Source: an uncultured Parabacteroides sp. (GTDB lineage: Bacteria > Bacteroidota > Bacteroidia > Bacteroidales > Tannerellaceae). From it: DNA of 16,308 nt. This document shows positions 1 through 7,149 of the stretch, piece after piece. The notes below the pieces were generated by a model. It saw only the letters and a program-made list of their open reading frames with translations. It did no database searches and was not told where the DNA came from. Within the stretch, counting starts at the first letter, position 1. Every line of letters starts with the position of its first letter. Made by a program: the position numbers and the translations under genes. The stretch lies in NCBI GenBank assembly GCA_934725305.1, contig CAKVBA010000060.1, positions 1-16,308 of the forward strand, given 5' to 3'.

Positions 1-71
1 AAAGATGGGACTCGAACCCACGACCCTTGGAACCACAATCCAATGCTCTAACCAACTGAGCTACATTCACC
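1..71 (-). tRNA. tRNA-His (GUG anticodon), 3' end cut by window edge
   Basis: The minus strand folds as a tRNA: D arm after TAGCTCAG, anticodon stem TTGGA/TCCAA around loop TTGTGGT (anticodon GTG, histidine), variable loop GGGTC, and T arm GTGGG-TTCGAGT-CCCAT. The 5' acceptor strand reads GTGAATG (complement of 64-70), preceded by an extra G at 71, the G-1 expected of tRNA-His. Only four bases of the 3' acceptor strand (CTTT) lie in the window; the rest and any CCA lie to the left. With these bases the acceptor stem has a U6-U67 mismatch. Confidence 0.95.
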
Positions 72-95
72 ATATTGTCTCTTATCAAGACGGTG

Positions 96-126
96 CAAAG
101 GTAAGCATTATTTTGAAAAACGCAAA
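96..126 (-). promoter_or_regulatory. Bacteroidetes-type promoter of the tRNA-His gene
   Basis: On the minus strand a TTTG (123-126) stands 19 bp before TACCTTTG (96-103), matching the Bacteroidetes -33/-7 consensus TTTG-N19-TAnnTTTG. The -7 box ends about 25 bp upstream of the tRNA 5' end, so the tRNA is probably transcribed on its own and not by read-through from folD. The motif match is direct; promoter activity is inferred. Confidence 0.75.
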
Positions 127-154
127 CCTTAATGCACCTTTTTTTGTCTTTTTC

Positions 155-1054
155 TTACTTATAGATCGCTTTCTTGCCTGCTAACAGCGTGTTACGCATT
201 AAAGAAATTATCGTCATCGGACCTACGCCACCCGGAACCGGAGTGATATAAGAGCATTTTGGAGCCACTTCATCAAACTTAACATCGCCGGTCAGCTTAA
301 ATCCGCTCTTTGTCGTACTGCACGGCATACGAGTTGTACCAACGTCAACGATAACAGCTCCCTCTTTCACCATATCTGCTTTCAAGAATTCAGGAACGCC
401 CAAGGCTACAATAATAATATCAGCCTGCTGACACATCTCTTTCAAGTTTTGTGAACGGCTATGACATACGGTTACTGTACAGTTTCCCGGATAGGCTTTC
501 TGCATCATCAAAGTGGCCATTGGCTTACCAACGATATTGCTACGACCCAAGACTACGCAATGTTTACCCTGCGTTTCGATCTTATATCGTTTAAGCAATT
601 CCTGAATACCAGCCGGAGTAGCCGACACAAAACAGGGAAGACCAATAGACATACGTCCCACATTGATCGGGTGGAAACCGTCCACATCCTTACGATAGTC
701 GATTGCCTCGATCACCTTTTGTTCCGAGATATGACTTGGCAACGGCAGTTGCACAATGAAACCATCCACATCCGGATCGTTATTTAACTCATCAACCTTA
801 CGAAGCAACTCCTCTTCGGTTACATCTTCTTCATAACGGATCAGAGATGACTTGAAACCAATCTCGTTACAAGCTTTCACCTTGCTGGCAACATACGTTT
901 CGCTACCGCCATCATGTCCCACCAAAATAGCAGCCAAATGAGGCACCTTGCCACCGGCTGCCTTTATCTGAGCAACCTCTTCGGCCATCTCTTTCTTCAT
1001 CTGAGCAGCCACGGCTTTTCCGTCGAGCAATTGATAATTTAGTTGTTCTTCCAT
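155..1054 (-). CDS. folD: Bifunctional methylenetetrahydrofolate dehydrogenase / cyclohydrolase FolD
   Basis: FolD (299 aa, usual family size) is a cytoplasmic one-carbon enzyme: it oxidises 5,10-methylene-THF to methenyl-THF with NAD(P) and hydrolyses that to 10-formyl-THF for purine and formyl-Met-tRNA synthesis. Visible landmarks: YVASK at 54-58 with the catalytic Tyr and Lys, [10 protein letters not shown] at 97-106 with the conserved Gln102, Asp125 in KDVDGFHP, the nucleotide-binding GRSNIVGKP at 170-178, and the C-terminal signature [10 protein letters not shown] at 272-281. All expected catalytic residues are present. The start gives a slightly extended N-terminus (about six residues before the usual beginning); a later start is not available nearby. 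It lies 23 bp after the ffh stop and has no promoter of its own that I can see, so it is probably co-transcribed with ffh. No clear terminator follows. Confidence 0.97.
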   Translation of the reverse strand: MEEQLNYQLLDGKAVAAQMKKEMAEEVAQIKAAGGKVPHLAAILVGHDGGSETYVASKVKACNEIGFKSSLIRYEEDVTEEELLRKVDELNNDPDVDGFIVQLPLPSHISEQKVIEAIDYRKDVDGFHPINVGRMSIGLPCFVSATPAGIQELLKRYKIETQGKHCVVLGRSNIVGKPMATLMMQKAYPGNCTVTVCHSRSQNLKEMCQQADIIIVALGVPEFLKADMVKEGAVIVDVGTTRMPCSTTKSGFKLTGDVKFDEVAPKCSYITPVPGGVGPMTIISLMRNTLLAGKKAIYK

Positions 1055-1077
1055 ATTGTGTGCGATTTATATGTGAA

Positions 1078-2418
1078 TTATCTTCTGAAAGGAGGTCTGA
1101 ATGAAGGCATCTTCATCTTTCCGCCCGATTTGGCAGCCGTAAGCATACGCATCATCTTGCGTGTCTCATCAAACTGCTTGATCAATTTATTCACCTCCTG
1201 AATAGTTGTACCACTACCCTTTGCGATACGCTGACGGCGCGAAGCATTCAAGATAGACGGATTGGTACGTTCGGCCGGAGTCATTGAATAGATAATAGCC
1301 TCGATGCTCTTGAAGGCATTATCATCAATATCAACATCTTTCAGAGCCTTGCCGACTCCCGGAATCATCGAAGCCAACTCCTTCAAGTTACCCATCTTCT
1401 TTATCTGCTGAATCTGATTGATAAAGTCGTTGAAGTCGAACTGATTCTTGGCAATCTTCTTCTGCAGGCGTTTTGCCTCTTCTTCGTCATACTGCTCCTG
1501 TGCACGCTCTACCAACGACACGATATCACCCATACCCAAGATACGGTCGGCCATACGTTCGGGATGGAACACGTCCAGAGCATCCATCTTTTCACCTGTA
1601 CCTACAAACTTGATCGGTTTATCCACCACGGTACGGATAGAAAGGGCGGCACCACCACGAGTATCACCATCCAGCTTAGTCAGTACAACACCATCAAAAT
1701 CCAAACGTTCGTTAAACTCTTTGGCTGTGTTTACGGCATCCTGACCCGTCATGGCATCAACCACAAACAGAGTTTCGTCGGGTTGAATGGCACTCTTGAT
1801 TGCTGCAATCTCCTGCATCATCTGCTCATCAATAGCCAAACGACCGGCTGTATCGACAATCACCACGTCGTTACCTTTGGCCTTAGCCTCCTTGATAGCA
1901 TTCTGAGCAATAGCAACCGGATTCTTACTGTCGAGCTCCATATACACAGGAACACCCACTTGTTCGCCGACTACGCGCAACTGTTCAATAGCGGCCGGAC
2001 GATACACGTCACAAGCAACCAATAACGGTTTCTTATTTTTCTTTGTCTTCAACAAATTGGCAAGCTTTCCGGTAAATGTTGTCTTACCAGATCCCTGCAG
2101 ACCCGACATCAACACAACAGCCGGTGTGCCCGTCAGCTCCAATTCGGTAGCCTTGCCACCCATCAGAGTTGCCAATTCATCATGGACAATCTTCACCATC
2201 AACTGACTAGGCTTTACTGAGGTCAGCACATTCTGGCCTAAGGCTTTTGTCTTAACCGTATCCGTAAAACTCTTGGCCACCTTATAGTTAACGTCGGCAT
2301 CAAGCAATGCTTTACGAACATCTTTCAATGTTTCTGCCACATTGATTTCGGTAATCTTGCCCTCGCCTTTCAACAGCTTAAACGATCTGTCTAACCTTTC
2401 GCTTAGATTTTCAAACAT
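1078..2418 (-). CDS. ffh: Signal recognition particle GTPase Ffh (SRP54)
   Basis: Ffh binds the SRP RNA and nascent signal sequences, and brings ribosomes to the FtsY receptor at the inner membrane. The protein has the full family order in 446 aa: N domain (about 1-90), G domain with P-loop GLQGSGKTT at 106-114, DTAGR at 189-193, TKLDGDTRGG at 247-256 and GTGEKMDALDVFHPERM at 273-289, then a methionine-rich M domain containing NPSILNASRRQRIAKGSG at 386-403, the RNA-binding helix. The C-terminus ends in a short basic, proline-rich tail. Every GTPase motif is intact and the length is normal. It is the first gene of an apparent ffh-folD operon; a TAACTTTG box lies about 45 bp upstream. Confidence 0.98.
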   Translation of the reverse strand: MFENLSERLDRSFKLLKGEGKITEINVAETLKDVRKALLDADVNYKVAKSFTDTVKTKALGQNVLTSVKPSQLMVKIVHDELATLMGGKATELELTGTPAVVLMSGLQGSGKTTFTGKLANLLKTKKNKKPLLVACDVYRPAAIEQLRVVGEQVGVPVYMELDSKNPVAIAQNAIKEAKAKGNDVVIVDTAGRLAIDEQMMQEIAAIKSAIQPDETLFVVDAMTGQDAVNTAKEFNERLDFDGVVLTKLDGDTRGGAALSIRTVVDKPIKFVGTGEKMDALDVFHPERMADRILGMGDIVSLVERAQEQYDEEEAKRLQKKIAKNQFDFNDFINQIQQIKKMGNLKELASMIPGVGKALKDVDIDDNAFKSIEAIIYSMTPAERTNPSILNASRRQRIAKGSGTTIQEVNKLIKQFDETRKMMRMLTAAKSGGKMKMPSFRPPFRR

Positions 2419-2461
2419 AATTCAATATGTATATTTATAGTATTTCCAATCAATTAGTTTG

Positions 2462-2469
2462 CAAAGTTA
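2462..2469 (-). promoter_or_regulatory. Probable -7 promoter box for ffh-folD
   Basis: The minus strand reads TAACTTTG, a perfect TAnnTTTG box, about 45 bp before the ffh start codon. I see no good TTTG -33 box at 19-20 bp, so only half of the promoter is supported. It sits between the end of the MATE gene and ffh, in the only intergenic DNA available to this operon. Confidence 0.5.
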
Positions 2470-2536
2470 CAAAAAATCTGCAACATCTGCTTGGGTTCAG
2501 ATAAAAAGTAGAAAGCTCCTTTCCCTCTCTTTCCGA

Positions 2537-3859
2537 TCAAATCTGCTTGCTCTGCCAGTTTGCCTTTTTCAGATAGATAACACTGAGCAGCAGCAAACCT
2601 ATATAATATATCACCTCGGTCATGAAACAGATGCCCACCGGCATGTGCAGACGAACACCTGCCACATAGATAAACAGGCCATAGAAGAACAACACAACCG
2701 ACTCGATATAAAGAGCTGCCTTGGTATTGCCCGTACCTGTCACACCATTAAACACAATATTGGCAGCTGCCGAAATAACCAATGCGCCCACAATAACATA
2801 GACTGATGGTATAGAGGCCTGTATCAACTCCTTGTCTCCGGTATAAATCGAAAGCACTTCTTGTGGGAAAAGACAGACAAACAGAAGCAACACCAACATG
2901 ATCGCTACGGAATAGCATGTGATACGGCGTATGATCGAAAACACCTTGTCGGGATATCCGGCTCCAATACAATTACTGACAAAGGTATTGGTAGTCATAG
3001 ACAATGAATTGATGGGAATCAGCAAAATCACATACAGGCTTCGGACGATGTTGGCCACAGCCAATGAGCGTTGGCCCAAATGTTCCACGGCCACAAATAG
3101 CATGAAGTAAGTGGTCAACGAGATGAAATATTGCAGCATCGTGAAGATGGAGATACTCAACACTCTCCGCAACAGATTCATATCAAACGAACGGAACTTA
3201 TTCAAGGCATACTTCTCCCGATCGACCGTCAATGCGGTATATACAAAATAGAAGATTATTGAGACCGCTTCGGCCACTACCGAAGCCAACGCTGCTCCCT
3301 TGACTCCCATCTCAGGAAATCCCCAACGACCAAAGATCAGGAGATAGTCGAGCCATATATTGGTGATTGCCATCACAACAGCATTCATCGTCAACACCTT
3401 GGTTCGCGTAATACCGATAAATAGGGCACGAAACATAACTCCCACAAAGGTAAAGAAGAAACCTGCCACACGCCAATCGAGAAACTCCATCGTGGCCTGC
3501 CAGATCGTATCTGACGAGATGAGCATACGCATAACGTCGCCGGCAAACAGACGAGACAACACATAGAGCACAGCAGCCAACACCAACAGGAAAAACACGC
3601 CTTGAATCATTACCGGACCCACAGCTGCATAGTTTTTCTCTCCGTTACGACGGGCAATCATAATCTGTGAACCGGTGCTGAAACCAAAAGCGATCGTAAA
3701 GACGCAGATATAATACAAACCGCCCATGCCGGCAGCTCCCAACTCCACCTCGCCTACTCGTCCCAAAAATGCTGTATCTGTTACATTAATAATATTCTGA
3801 GCCAACAATCCTAAAAAGATCGGATAACTAACCTCCCAAATCTGTTTATTCGAATACAT
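2537..3859 (-). CDS. MATE family multidrug/toxin efflux transporter
   Basis: A 440-aa inner-membrane protein with about twelve hydrophobic segments spread over its length, in the two-bundle arrangement of MATE (NorM/DinF-like) antiporters, which expel cationic drugs or metabolites in exchange for Na+ or H+. The N-terminal segment carries the family's typical beginning: YPIFLGLLAQNIINVTDTAF followed by LGRVGEVELGA (about 12-42), then an SQIMIARRNGEKN loop. The second half repeats the pattern with TNTFVSNCIGAGYPDKVF. Substrate cannot be read from the sequence. It has its own upstream TACCTTTG box and is flanked by long noncoding DNA upstream, so it is probably monocistronic; its stop is only 75 bp from the ffh -7 box and I see no strong hairpin there. 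Other polytopic flippases of the same superfamily are less likely. Confidence 0.93.
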   Translation of the reverse strand: MYSNKQIWEVSYPIFLGLLAQNIINVTDTAFLGRVGEVELGAAGMGGLYYICVFTIAFGFSTGSQIMIARRNGEKNYAAVGPVMIQGVFFLLVLAAVLYVLSRLFAGDVMRMLISSDTIWQATMEFLDWRVAGFFFTFVGVMFRALFIGITRTKVLTMNAVVMAITNIWLDYLLIFGRWGFPEMGVKGAALASVVAEAVSIIFYFVYTALTVDREKYALNKFRSFDMNLLRRVLSISIFTMLQYFISLTTYFMLFVAVEHLGQRSLAVANIVRSLYVILLIPINSLSMTTNTFVSNCIGAGYPDKVFSIIRRITCYSVAIMLVLLLFVCLFPQEVLSIYTGDKELIQASIPSVYVIVGALVISAAANIVFNGVTGTGNTKAALYIESVVLFFYGLFIYVAGVRLHMPVGICFMTEVIYYIGLLLLSVIYLKKANWQSKQI

Positions 3860-3900
3860 ATATAAATTATTCTTCTTCTATTTCTATATTCCAACCGCTG

Positions 3901-3932
3901 CAAAGGTACAAAAAAAAGACGGTGTGGTCATA
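3901..3932 (-). promoter_or_regulatory. Probable promoter of the MATE transporter gene
   Basis: The minus strand has TACCTTTG (3901-3908), a perfect -7 box, about 41 bp before the MATE start codon. At 20 bp further upstream there is TATG (3929-3932), a partial match to the TTTG -33 box. The -7 box is well supported; the -33 box is weak. Confidence 0.6.
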
Positions 3933-4082
3933 ATCGCAGTATATAGGCGAATTGAAGACGACAAAACAGTCACTCCCACAATAATGCCTGAACTCTTCTG
4001 TAAAAAGAGATCATAAACAGACAAGAAGCAAGTAACAAGTTTCTTATACAATCCGTTGGCGAACCGGCCAAGATTTCAGTTG

Positions 4083-4192
4083 ATTGGCGATGCTTTTGGA
4101 AAAAGATCGCATCGCCGCTCCAAAAAGGTCGGCAGCTTTTTGGGAAAAGGGCGCACCCTTTTTGAGAAAAGGTCGGCAGCTTTTTTTTAACT
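4083..4192. repeat. 22-bp phased degenerate tandem repeat, small array (5 units)
   Basis: Five consecutive 22-bp units start at 4083, 4105, 4127, 4149 and 4171. Units 3 and 5 share GGTCGGCAGCTTTTT; unit 4 has GGGCGCACCCTTTTT in the same place. Each unit can be read as an 11-bp GC-richer word followed by an 11-bp A/T tract such as TTTTGGGAAAA or TTTTGAGAAAA. Units 1 and 2 contain GGCGATGC (4086-4093) and its reverse complement GCATCGCC (4109-4116). A 22-bp period is not a multiple of three, which argues against a protein repeat. Confidence 0.8.
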
Positions 4193-4390
4193 GATTTAAA
4201 CGTTTTCGTAATCTTCTATCTAACAACATCTTAGCAATACTGAAAGATTATCAGGAAAAGGGCCGTATAAGAAGGGGCGTTTGAATAACGATAAACCAAC
4301 GAGATTACCTTGTAAGCCCATGTATAGCAACTATAAAAAATACAATAAGTCAGCGAGAAGCCGGGAAGCCGTTAACCCGGTCAAAAAGGA

Positions 4391-4698
4391 GTAGTCTATT
4401 TTCGGAAATTGGGTGCCTACTCCTTTCCAACGGAGTGCCTACCCAATCCGAACGGAGTGCCTACCCAATTTCAAAAAAGTCTATACCCTTTTTCCCGAAA
4501 GTCTATAGACTAATTCCAAAAAGTCTATAGACTAATTCCGAAAAGTCTATAGACCCTTGAAAGACAGTCTATAGCCTCTTTTGAAAGGGCATTTGAGCCG
4601 AACCGGATTCACCTGTCTATGCCAGCGGTTTTGTCCCTCGTCTTAGACGGATTTGTCCCTCGTTTTAGACGGATTTGTCCCTCACCTTCAGCCAATAA
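4391..4698. repeat. 22-bp phased degenerate tandem repeat, main array (14 units)
   Basis: Fourteen contiguous blocks of exactly 22 bp (308 bp). Neighbouring blocks resemble each other while distant ones do not, so the array passes through families: GTGCCTAC at 4413, 4435 and 4457; GTCTATA at 4479, 4501, 4523, 4545 and 4567 (three of these as the 10-bp palindrome GTCTATAGAC); GTCCCTC at 4633, 4655 and 4677 with TAGACGGATTT in the first two. Units at 4589 and 4611 keep the spacing but not the sequence. The second half of most units is A/T-rich, often close to AATTCCRAAAA. No unit is interrupted by an indel. Function is unknown to me; contiguous units without unique spacers rule out a CRISPR array. 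Confidence 0.88.
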
Positions 4699-4823
4699 AT
4701 GCACCGGGTAAAATACAATAACCACTCCTAAAGATTACGCTAAACAAGGAAAACCATTGGACCATTGGACCGATAGCTACAGCAAACCAATCGTTTGGGG
4801 CATTTTCAATACGCTACATCCGC

Positions 4824-4878
4824 TTTTTAATACCGTTTAAACGGTGTTTAAAAAGCATTTAAACCCGGTTCAAAAAAG
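4824..4878. repeat. 11-bp phased A/T-rich repeat
   Basis: Related 7-mers begin every 11 bp: TTTTTAA at 4824, GTTTAAA at 4835, GTTTAAA at 4846, ATTTAAA at 4857 and GTTCAAA at 4868. The period is half that of the 22-bp arrays nearby, which suggests an 11-bp basic step. GTTTAAAC at 4835-4842 is palindromic, and CCGCTTTTT (4820-4828) with AAAAAAGCG (4872-4880) makes an imperfect outer inverted repeat. The degree of similarity is modest. Confidence 0.55.
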
Positions 4879-4944
4879 CGACCGACTCCCCAAAGACAGA
4901 GATTCGGACTCTATTCAAAAAGACGAGCCGTATAAAAACAAGAA

Positions 4945-4991
4945 ACCCATTGGCGGAGTTAGATAGATTCTAAATAAATCCGCCAACGGGC
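4945..4991 (-). terminator. Rho-independent terminator of panC-panD
   Basis: In the minus-strand transcript, CCCGTTGGCGGA (4979-4990) pairs with TCCGCCAATGGG (4946-4957) in a 12-bp stem with one G-U pair and a 21-nt loop, followed by a U-rich run (TTTCTTGTTTTTA). It lies about 20 bp after the panD stop. The T-run on this strand only suggests that it works for panCD. Confidence 0.85.
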
Positions 4992-5009
4992 TTACAAAAT
5001 GATTTTCTA

Positions 5010-5360
5010 TTAAATCAACTTATTGGTTGCTGTATCAGGGAAAATCACAGAAGGTTTAAAAGTCTTAGCCTCCTCAAAGTCCATCAAAGCATACGACATA
5101 ATGATAACGATGTCACCCGGCTGAACCTTACGGGCAGCAGCTCCGTTCAAACAAATTACACCTGAGCCTCGTTCACCCTTGATGATGTACGTTTCAAATC
5201 GTTCTCCATTGTTGTTGTTTACAATTGACACCTTCTCATTCGGAATCAAGTTTGCAGCATCCAGCAGATCAGCATCAATAGTAATACTGCCGATATAGTT
5301 CAAATTAGCTTCCGTAACCGTTACCCGGTGAATCTTTGATTTAACTACCTCTATAAACAT
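5010..5360 (-). CDS. panD: Aspartate 1-decarboxylase PanD (pyruvoyl proenzyme)
   Basis: PanD decarboxylates L-aspartate to beta-alanine, the partner of pantoate in pantothenate synthesis. I start it at the ATG whose product begins [20 protein letters not shown] (116 aa), the standard start of the family; an in-frame ATG ten codons upstream would overlap panC and add an atypical extension. The self-cleavage site is present as Gly24-Ser25 in YIGSIT, where Ser25 becomes the pyruvoyl cofactor of the alpha chain. Other family features are Lys9, [16 protein letters not shown] (catalytic-site and C-terminal strand) and a normal length. It begins only 4 bp after the panC stop, so the two are translated from one mRNA, and a strong hairpin terminator follows. 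Confidence 0.96.
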   Translation of the reverse strand: MFIEVVKSKIHRVTVTEANLNYIGSITIDADLLDAANLIPNEKVSIVNNNNGERFETYIIKGERGSGVICLNGAAARKVQPGDIVIIMSYALMDFEEAKTFKPSVIFPDTATNKLI

Positions 5361-5364
5361 AGTT

Positions 5365-6210
5365 TTATGAATTATATTTGATATTATCAATCAGTCTGAC
5401 TTCCCCACAATAAACAGTTATACAACCCACTGCATAATCTGTATCAGACCAATTCTGAATCGACTCTAACGTATTGCCGTCGACAATTTCATAATACTCT
5501 ACGCGCATCACAGGATCGCTGTTGATTGTATTCACCACATAGTCGATAACTTCCTGTACGCTTTTTTCGGGTGCGAAGTTAACACTTTCTTTTAACGTAC
5601 GAGCAATCAGCGGAGCTTTTTGACGCTGTTCGGGTGTTAAACGTGTGTTTCGGCTACTCAAAGCCAAGCCATCAGCTTCGCGCAAGATTGGACAAGCATT
5701 GATCTTGACCGGGATATTCAACTGCTTCACCATAGCACGGATAACAGCAATCTGCTGGAAATCCTTCTCGCCGAAGTAGGCATTATCCGGCTCTACGGCA
5801 TAGAACAATTTACTGACAATCTGAGCCACTCCATTAAAATGACCCGGACGACGAGCGCCCTCCATCACTTGCGAAACGGTTCCAAAATCAAAGGTACGTG
5901 TGTCCGGCTCAGGATACATCTCCTCAACCGATGGAGCAAACACATATTTGCAACCTGCCGATTCCAGCAGAGCACAGTCTTTGTCCAACGTGCGAGGATA
6001 AGTTTCCAAATCATGCTTATCGTTAAACTGTGTCGGATTGACAAACACGCTCACTACGCAAACGTCGTTTTCTTCGACACAACGTTTCACCAAACTCAAA
6101 TGACCTGCATGTAGCGCTCCCATTGTGGGAACAAAACCAATACGCATGTTATCTTGCTTTTCAGCAGCAAGATATTGCTTTAAATCTTTAATACTGTTTA
6201 CTATTTTCAT
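5365..6210 (-). CDS. panC: Pantothenate synthetase PanC (pantoate-beta-alanine ligase)
   Basis: PanC joins pantoate and beta-alanine using ATP, through a pantoyl-adenylate intermediate, to form pantothenate (precursor of coenzyme A). I choose the ATG giving [12 protein letters not shown] (281 aa), the normal start; the frame remains open for nine more codons with an upstream ATG, but that addition is not family-like. Motifs: [11 protein letters not shown] at 28-38 (HIGH-type ATP site), NPTQFN at 58-63, FGEKDFQQ at 147-154, and SSRNTRL at 185-191 (KMSKS-like loop). The final residues lie next to panD with a 4-bp gap. The gene is divergent from the starch-synthase-like gene across about 100 bp. 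No panB is in the window. Confidence 0.97.
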   Translation of the reverse strand: MKIVNSIKDLKQYLAAEKQDNMRIGFVPTMGALHAGHLSLVKRCVEENDVCVVSVFVNPTQFNDKHDLETYPRTLDKDCALLESAGCKYVFAPSVEEMYPEPDTRTFDFGTVSQVMEGARRPGHFNGVAQIVSKLFYAVEPDNAYFGEKDFQQIAVIRAMVKQLNIPVKINACPILREADGLALSSRNTRLTPEQRQKAPLIARTLKESVNFAPEKSVQEVIDYVVNTINSDPVMRVEYYEIVDGNTLESIQNWSDTDYAVGCITVYCGEVRLIDNIKYNS

Positions 6211-6234
6211 CTGACTGATGCTTAATTGACTGTG

Positions 6235-6265
6235 CAAAGCAAATAAATAATTACGTTAATTGAAA
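6235..6265 (-). promoter_or_regulatory. Possible weak promoter of panC-panD
   Basis: The minus strand shows TTGCTTTG (6235-6242), one base off TAnnTTTG, with TTTC (6262-6265) at a 19-bp spacing. Both boxes deviate from consensus, so this is tentative. It would overlap the divergent promoter region of the plus-strand gene and leave a 5' leader of roughly 20 nt. Confidence 0.35.
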
Positions 6266-6274
6266 GAAAATTGC

Positions 6275-6282
6275 TATCTTTG
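6275..6282 (+). promoter_or_regulatory. -7 promoter box for the starch-synthase-like / DUF4270 operon
   Basis: TATCTTTG matches TAnnTTTG exactly and ends 28 bp before the chosen start codon at 6311. At 19 bp upstream the sequence is TTACG, a poor -33 box. An ORF open from 6260 would begin upstream of the transcript start predicted here, which supports the ATG at 6311. Confidence 0.6.
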
Positions 6283-6310
6283 TAGCGTCTTTATAAAACT
6301 AATTTACAGA

Positions 6311-7135
6311 ATGGATGCAAAAAAAATCTTGTTTATAGCTCAAGAGATCACTCCTTACCTTCCCGAATCTGAACTTGCAACGATATGCAGAAATCTGCCT
6401 CAAGGCATTCAGGAACGTGGTCGCGAAATCAGAACATTCATGCCTAAATTCGGAAATATCAACGAACGACGCAACCAGCTTCACGAGGTGATCCGTCTCT
6501 CTGGTATGAACCTTATCATTGATGACACTGATCACCCTTTGATCATCAAGGTTGCTTCCATTCAGGCCGCTCGCATGCAGGTATATTTTATTGACAATGA
6601 AGACTTCTTTCAAAGGAAAGCAACCATTTGCGATGAAAAGGGAAACGAATATGAAGATAACGACGACCGTTCTATTTTCTACGTTAGAGGAGTCTTGGAA
6701 ACCGTCAAGAAACTGCGTTGGATACCCGACGTAATCCACTGCCATGGATGGATGTCTGCCTTAACAGCTCTTTACATCAAACGTATGTATGCCGATGATC
6801 CCGGCCTGCGCGATGCCAAAGTCGTTTACTCTATCTATAATGATGAATTCAAACAGCCGTTCCGAAGCGACTTCGCGAACAAGCTGAAGATGGATGGAGC
6901 AAAAGATTCTGATATAAAAAATCTAAAAACGGATACAAGTTTCGTAGGATTGACTAAACTTGCAATCGATTTCGCTGATGGAGTAATCCAGGGAAGTGAA
7001 ACGATTCATCCGGAAATTACAGAATATATTGGAAGCAAGAAGAATATCAAATTCCTTCCATACCATTCTCCGGAAACTTATATCGACGCATTCAATGAGT
7101 TTTATGACGTCGTGTTAGATTCCAACAAGAAATAA
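6311..7135 (+). CDS. Starch/glycogen synthase-like protein, N-terminal GT5 domain only
   Basis: A 274-aa cytoplasmic protein resembling only the N-terminal Rossmann half of GT5 glycogen/starch synthases. Support: KKILFIAQEITPYLPESELA (4-23) aligns with the usual EVAPFAKTGGLADV start, RGREIRTFMPKFG (36-48) with RGHDVRVIMPRY, and PDVIHCHGWMSAL (139-151) with PDVVHAHDW. The KxGGL motif that binds ADP-glucose reads PESEL at 18-22, so the lysine and both glycines are gone, and the C-terminal nucleotide-sugar half is absent. The stop is followed by an unrelated gene 14 bp on, so this is not a frameshifted full-length enzyme in this window. Catalysis is therefore unlikely as it stands; a regulatory or partner role in glycogen metabolism is an inference. 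The start at 6311 fits the promoter and the family better than an ATG at 6260. Confidence 0.85.
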   Translation: MDAKKILFIAQEITPYLPESELATICRNLPQGIQERGREIRTFMPKFGNINERRNQLHEVIRLSGMNLIIDDTDHPLIIKVASIQAARMQVYFIDNEDFFQRKATICDEKGNEYEDNDDRSIFYVRGVLETVKKLRWIPDVIHCHGWMSALTALYIKRMYADDPGLRDAKVVYSIYNDEFKQPFRSDFANKLKMDGAKDSDIKNLKTDTSFVGLTKLAIDFADGVIQGSETIHPEITEYIGSKKNIKFLPYHSPETYIDAFNEFYDVVLDSNKK

Positions 7136-7149
7136 AACAGAAGAAATAG

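Larger units (their letters stand above)
3860..5009. other. Long gene-free region between MATE and panD
   Basis: About 1.15 kb without a convincing coding region. From right to left along the minus strand it holds the panCD terminator hairpin (4945-4991), an 11-bp phased stretch (4824-4878), a short 8-bp duplication CCATTGGA x2 (4754-4771), the main 22-bp array (4391-4698), about 200 bp without obvious repeats but fitting the same 22-bp register (4193-4390), a smaller 22-bp array (4083-4192), about 150 bp with nothing I recognise, and the MATE promoter. The open frames crossing it are short and run through repeats whose period is not a multiple of three. Confidence 0.8.

Noticed and set aside
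104..137. Possible folD terminator (GCATTA / TAATGC)
   Set aside because: Only a 6-bp A/T-rich stem with a 20-nt loop and no following T run on the minus strand; it also overlaps the tRNA promoter.
4044..4229. 61-aa minus-strand open frame
   Set aside because: It crosses the 22-bp units, whose period is not a multiple of three; there is no promoter or family resemblance, and its basic composition follows from the A/T tracts.
4391..4698. CRISPR array
   Set aside because: Units are contiguous at 22 bp with no alternation of constant repeat and unique spacer of CRISPR size, and no cas genes are present.
5361..5390. Upstream start for PanD
   Set aside because: It would overlap panC and place the cleavage Ser at 35 instead of the conserved 25.
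6211..6237. Upstream start for PanC
   Set aside because: Nine extra residues not seen at the start of the family, and the extension would reach into the possible promoter box.
6260..6310. Upstream start for the starch-synthase-like gene
   Set aside because: The extension overlaps the TATCTTTG promoter box and is not family-like; the ATG at 6311 begins the usual KKILFIAQEI strand.
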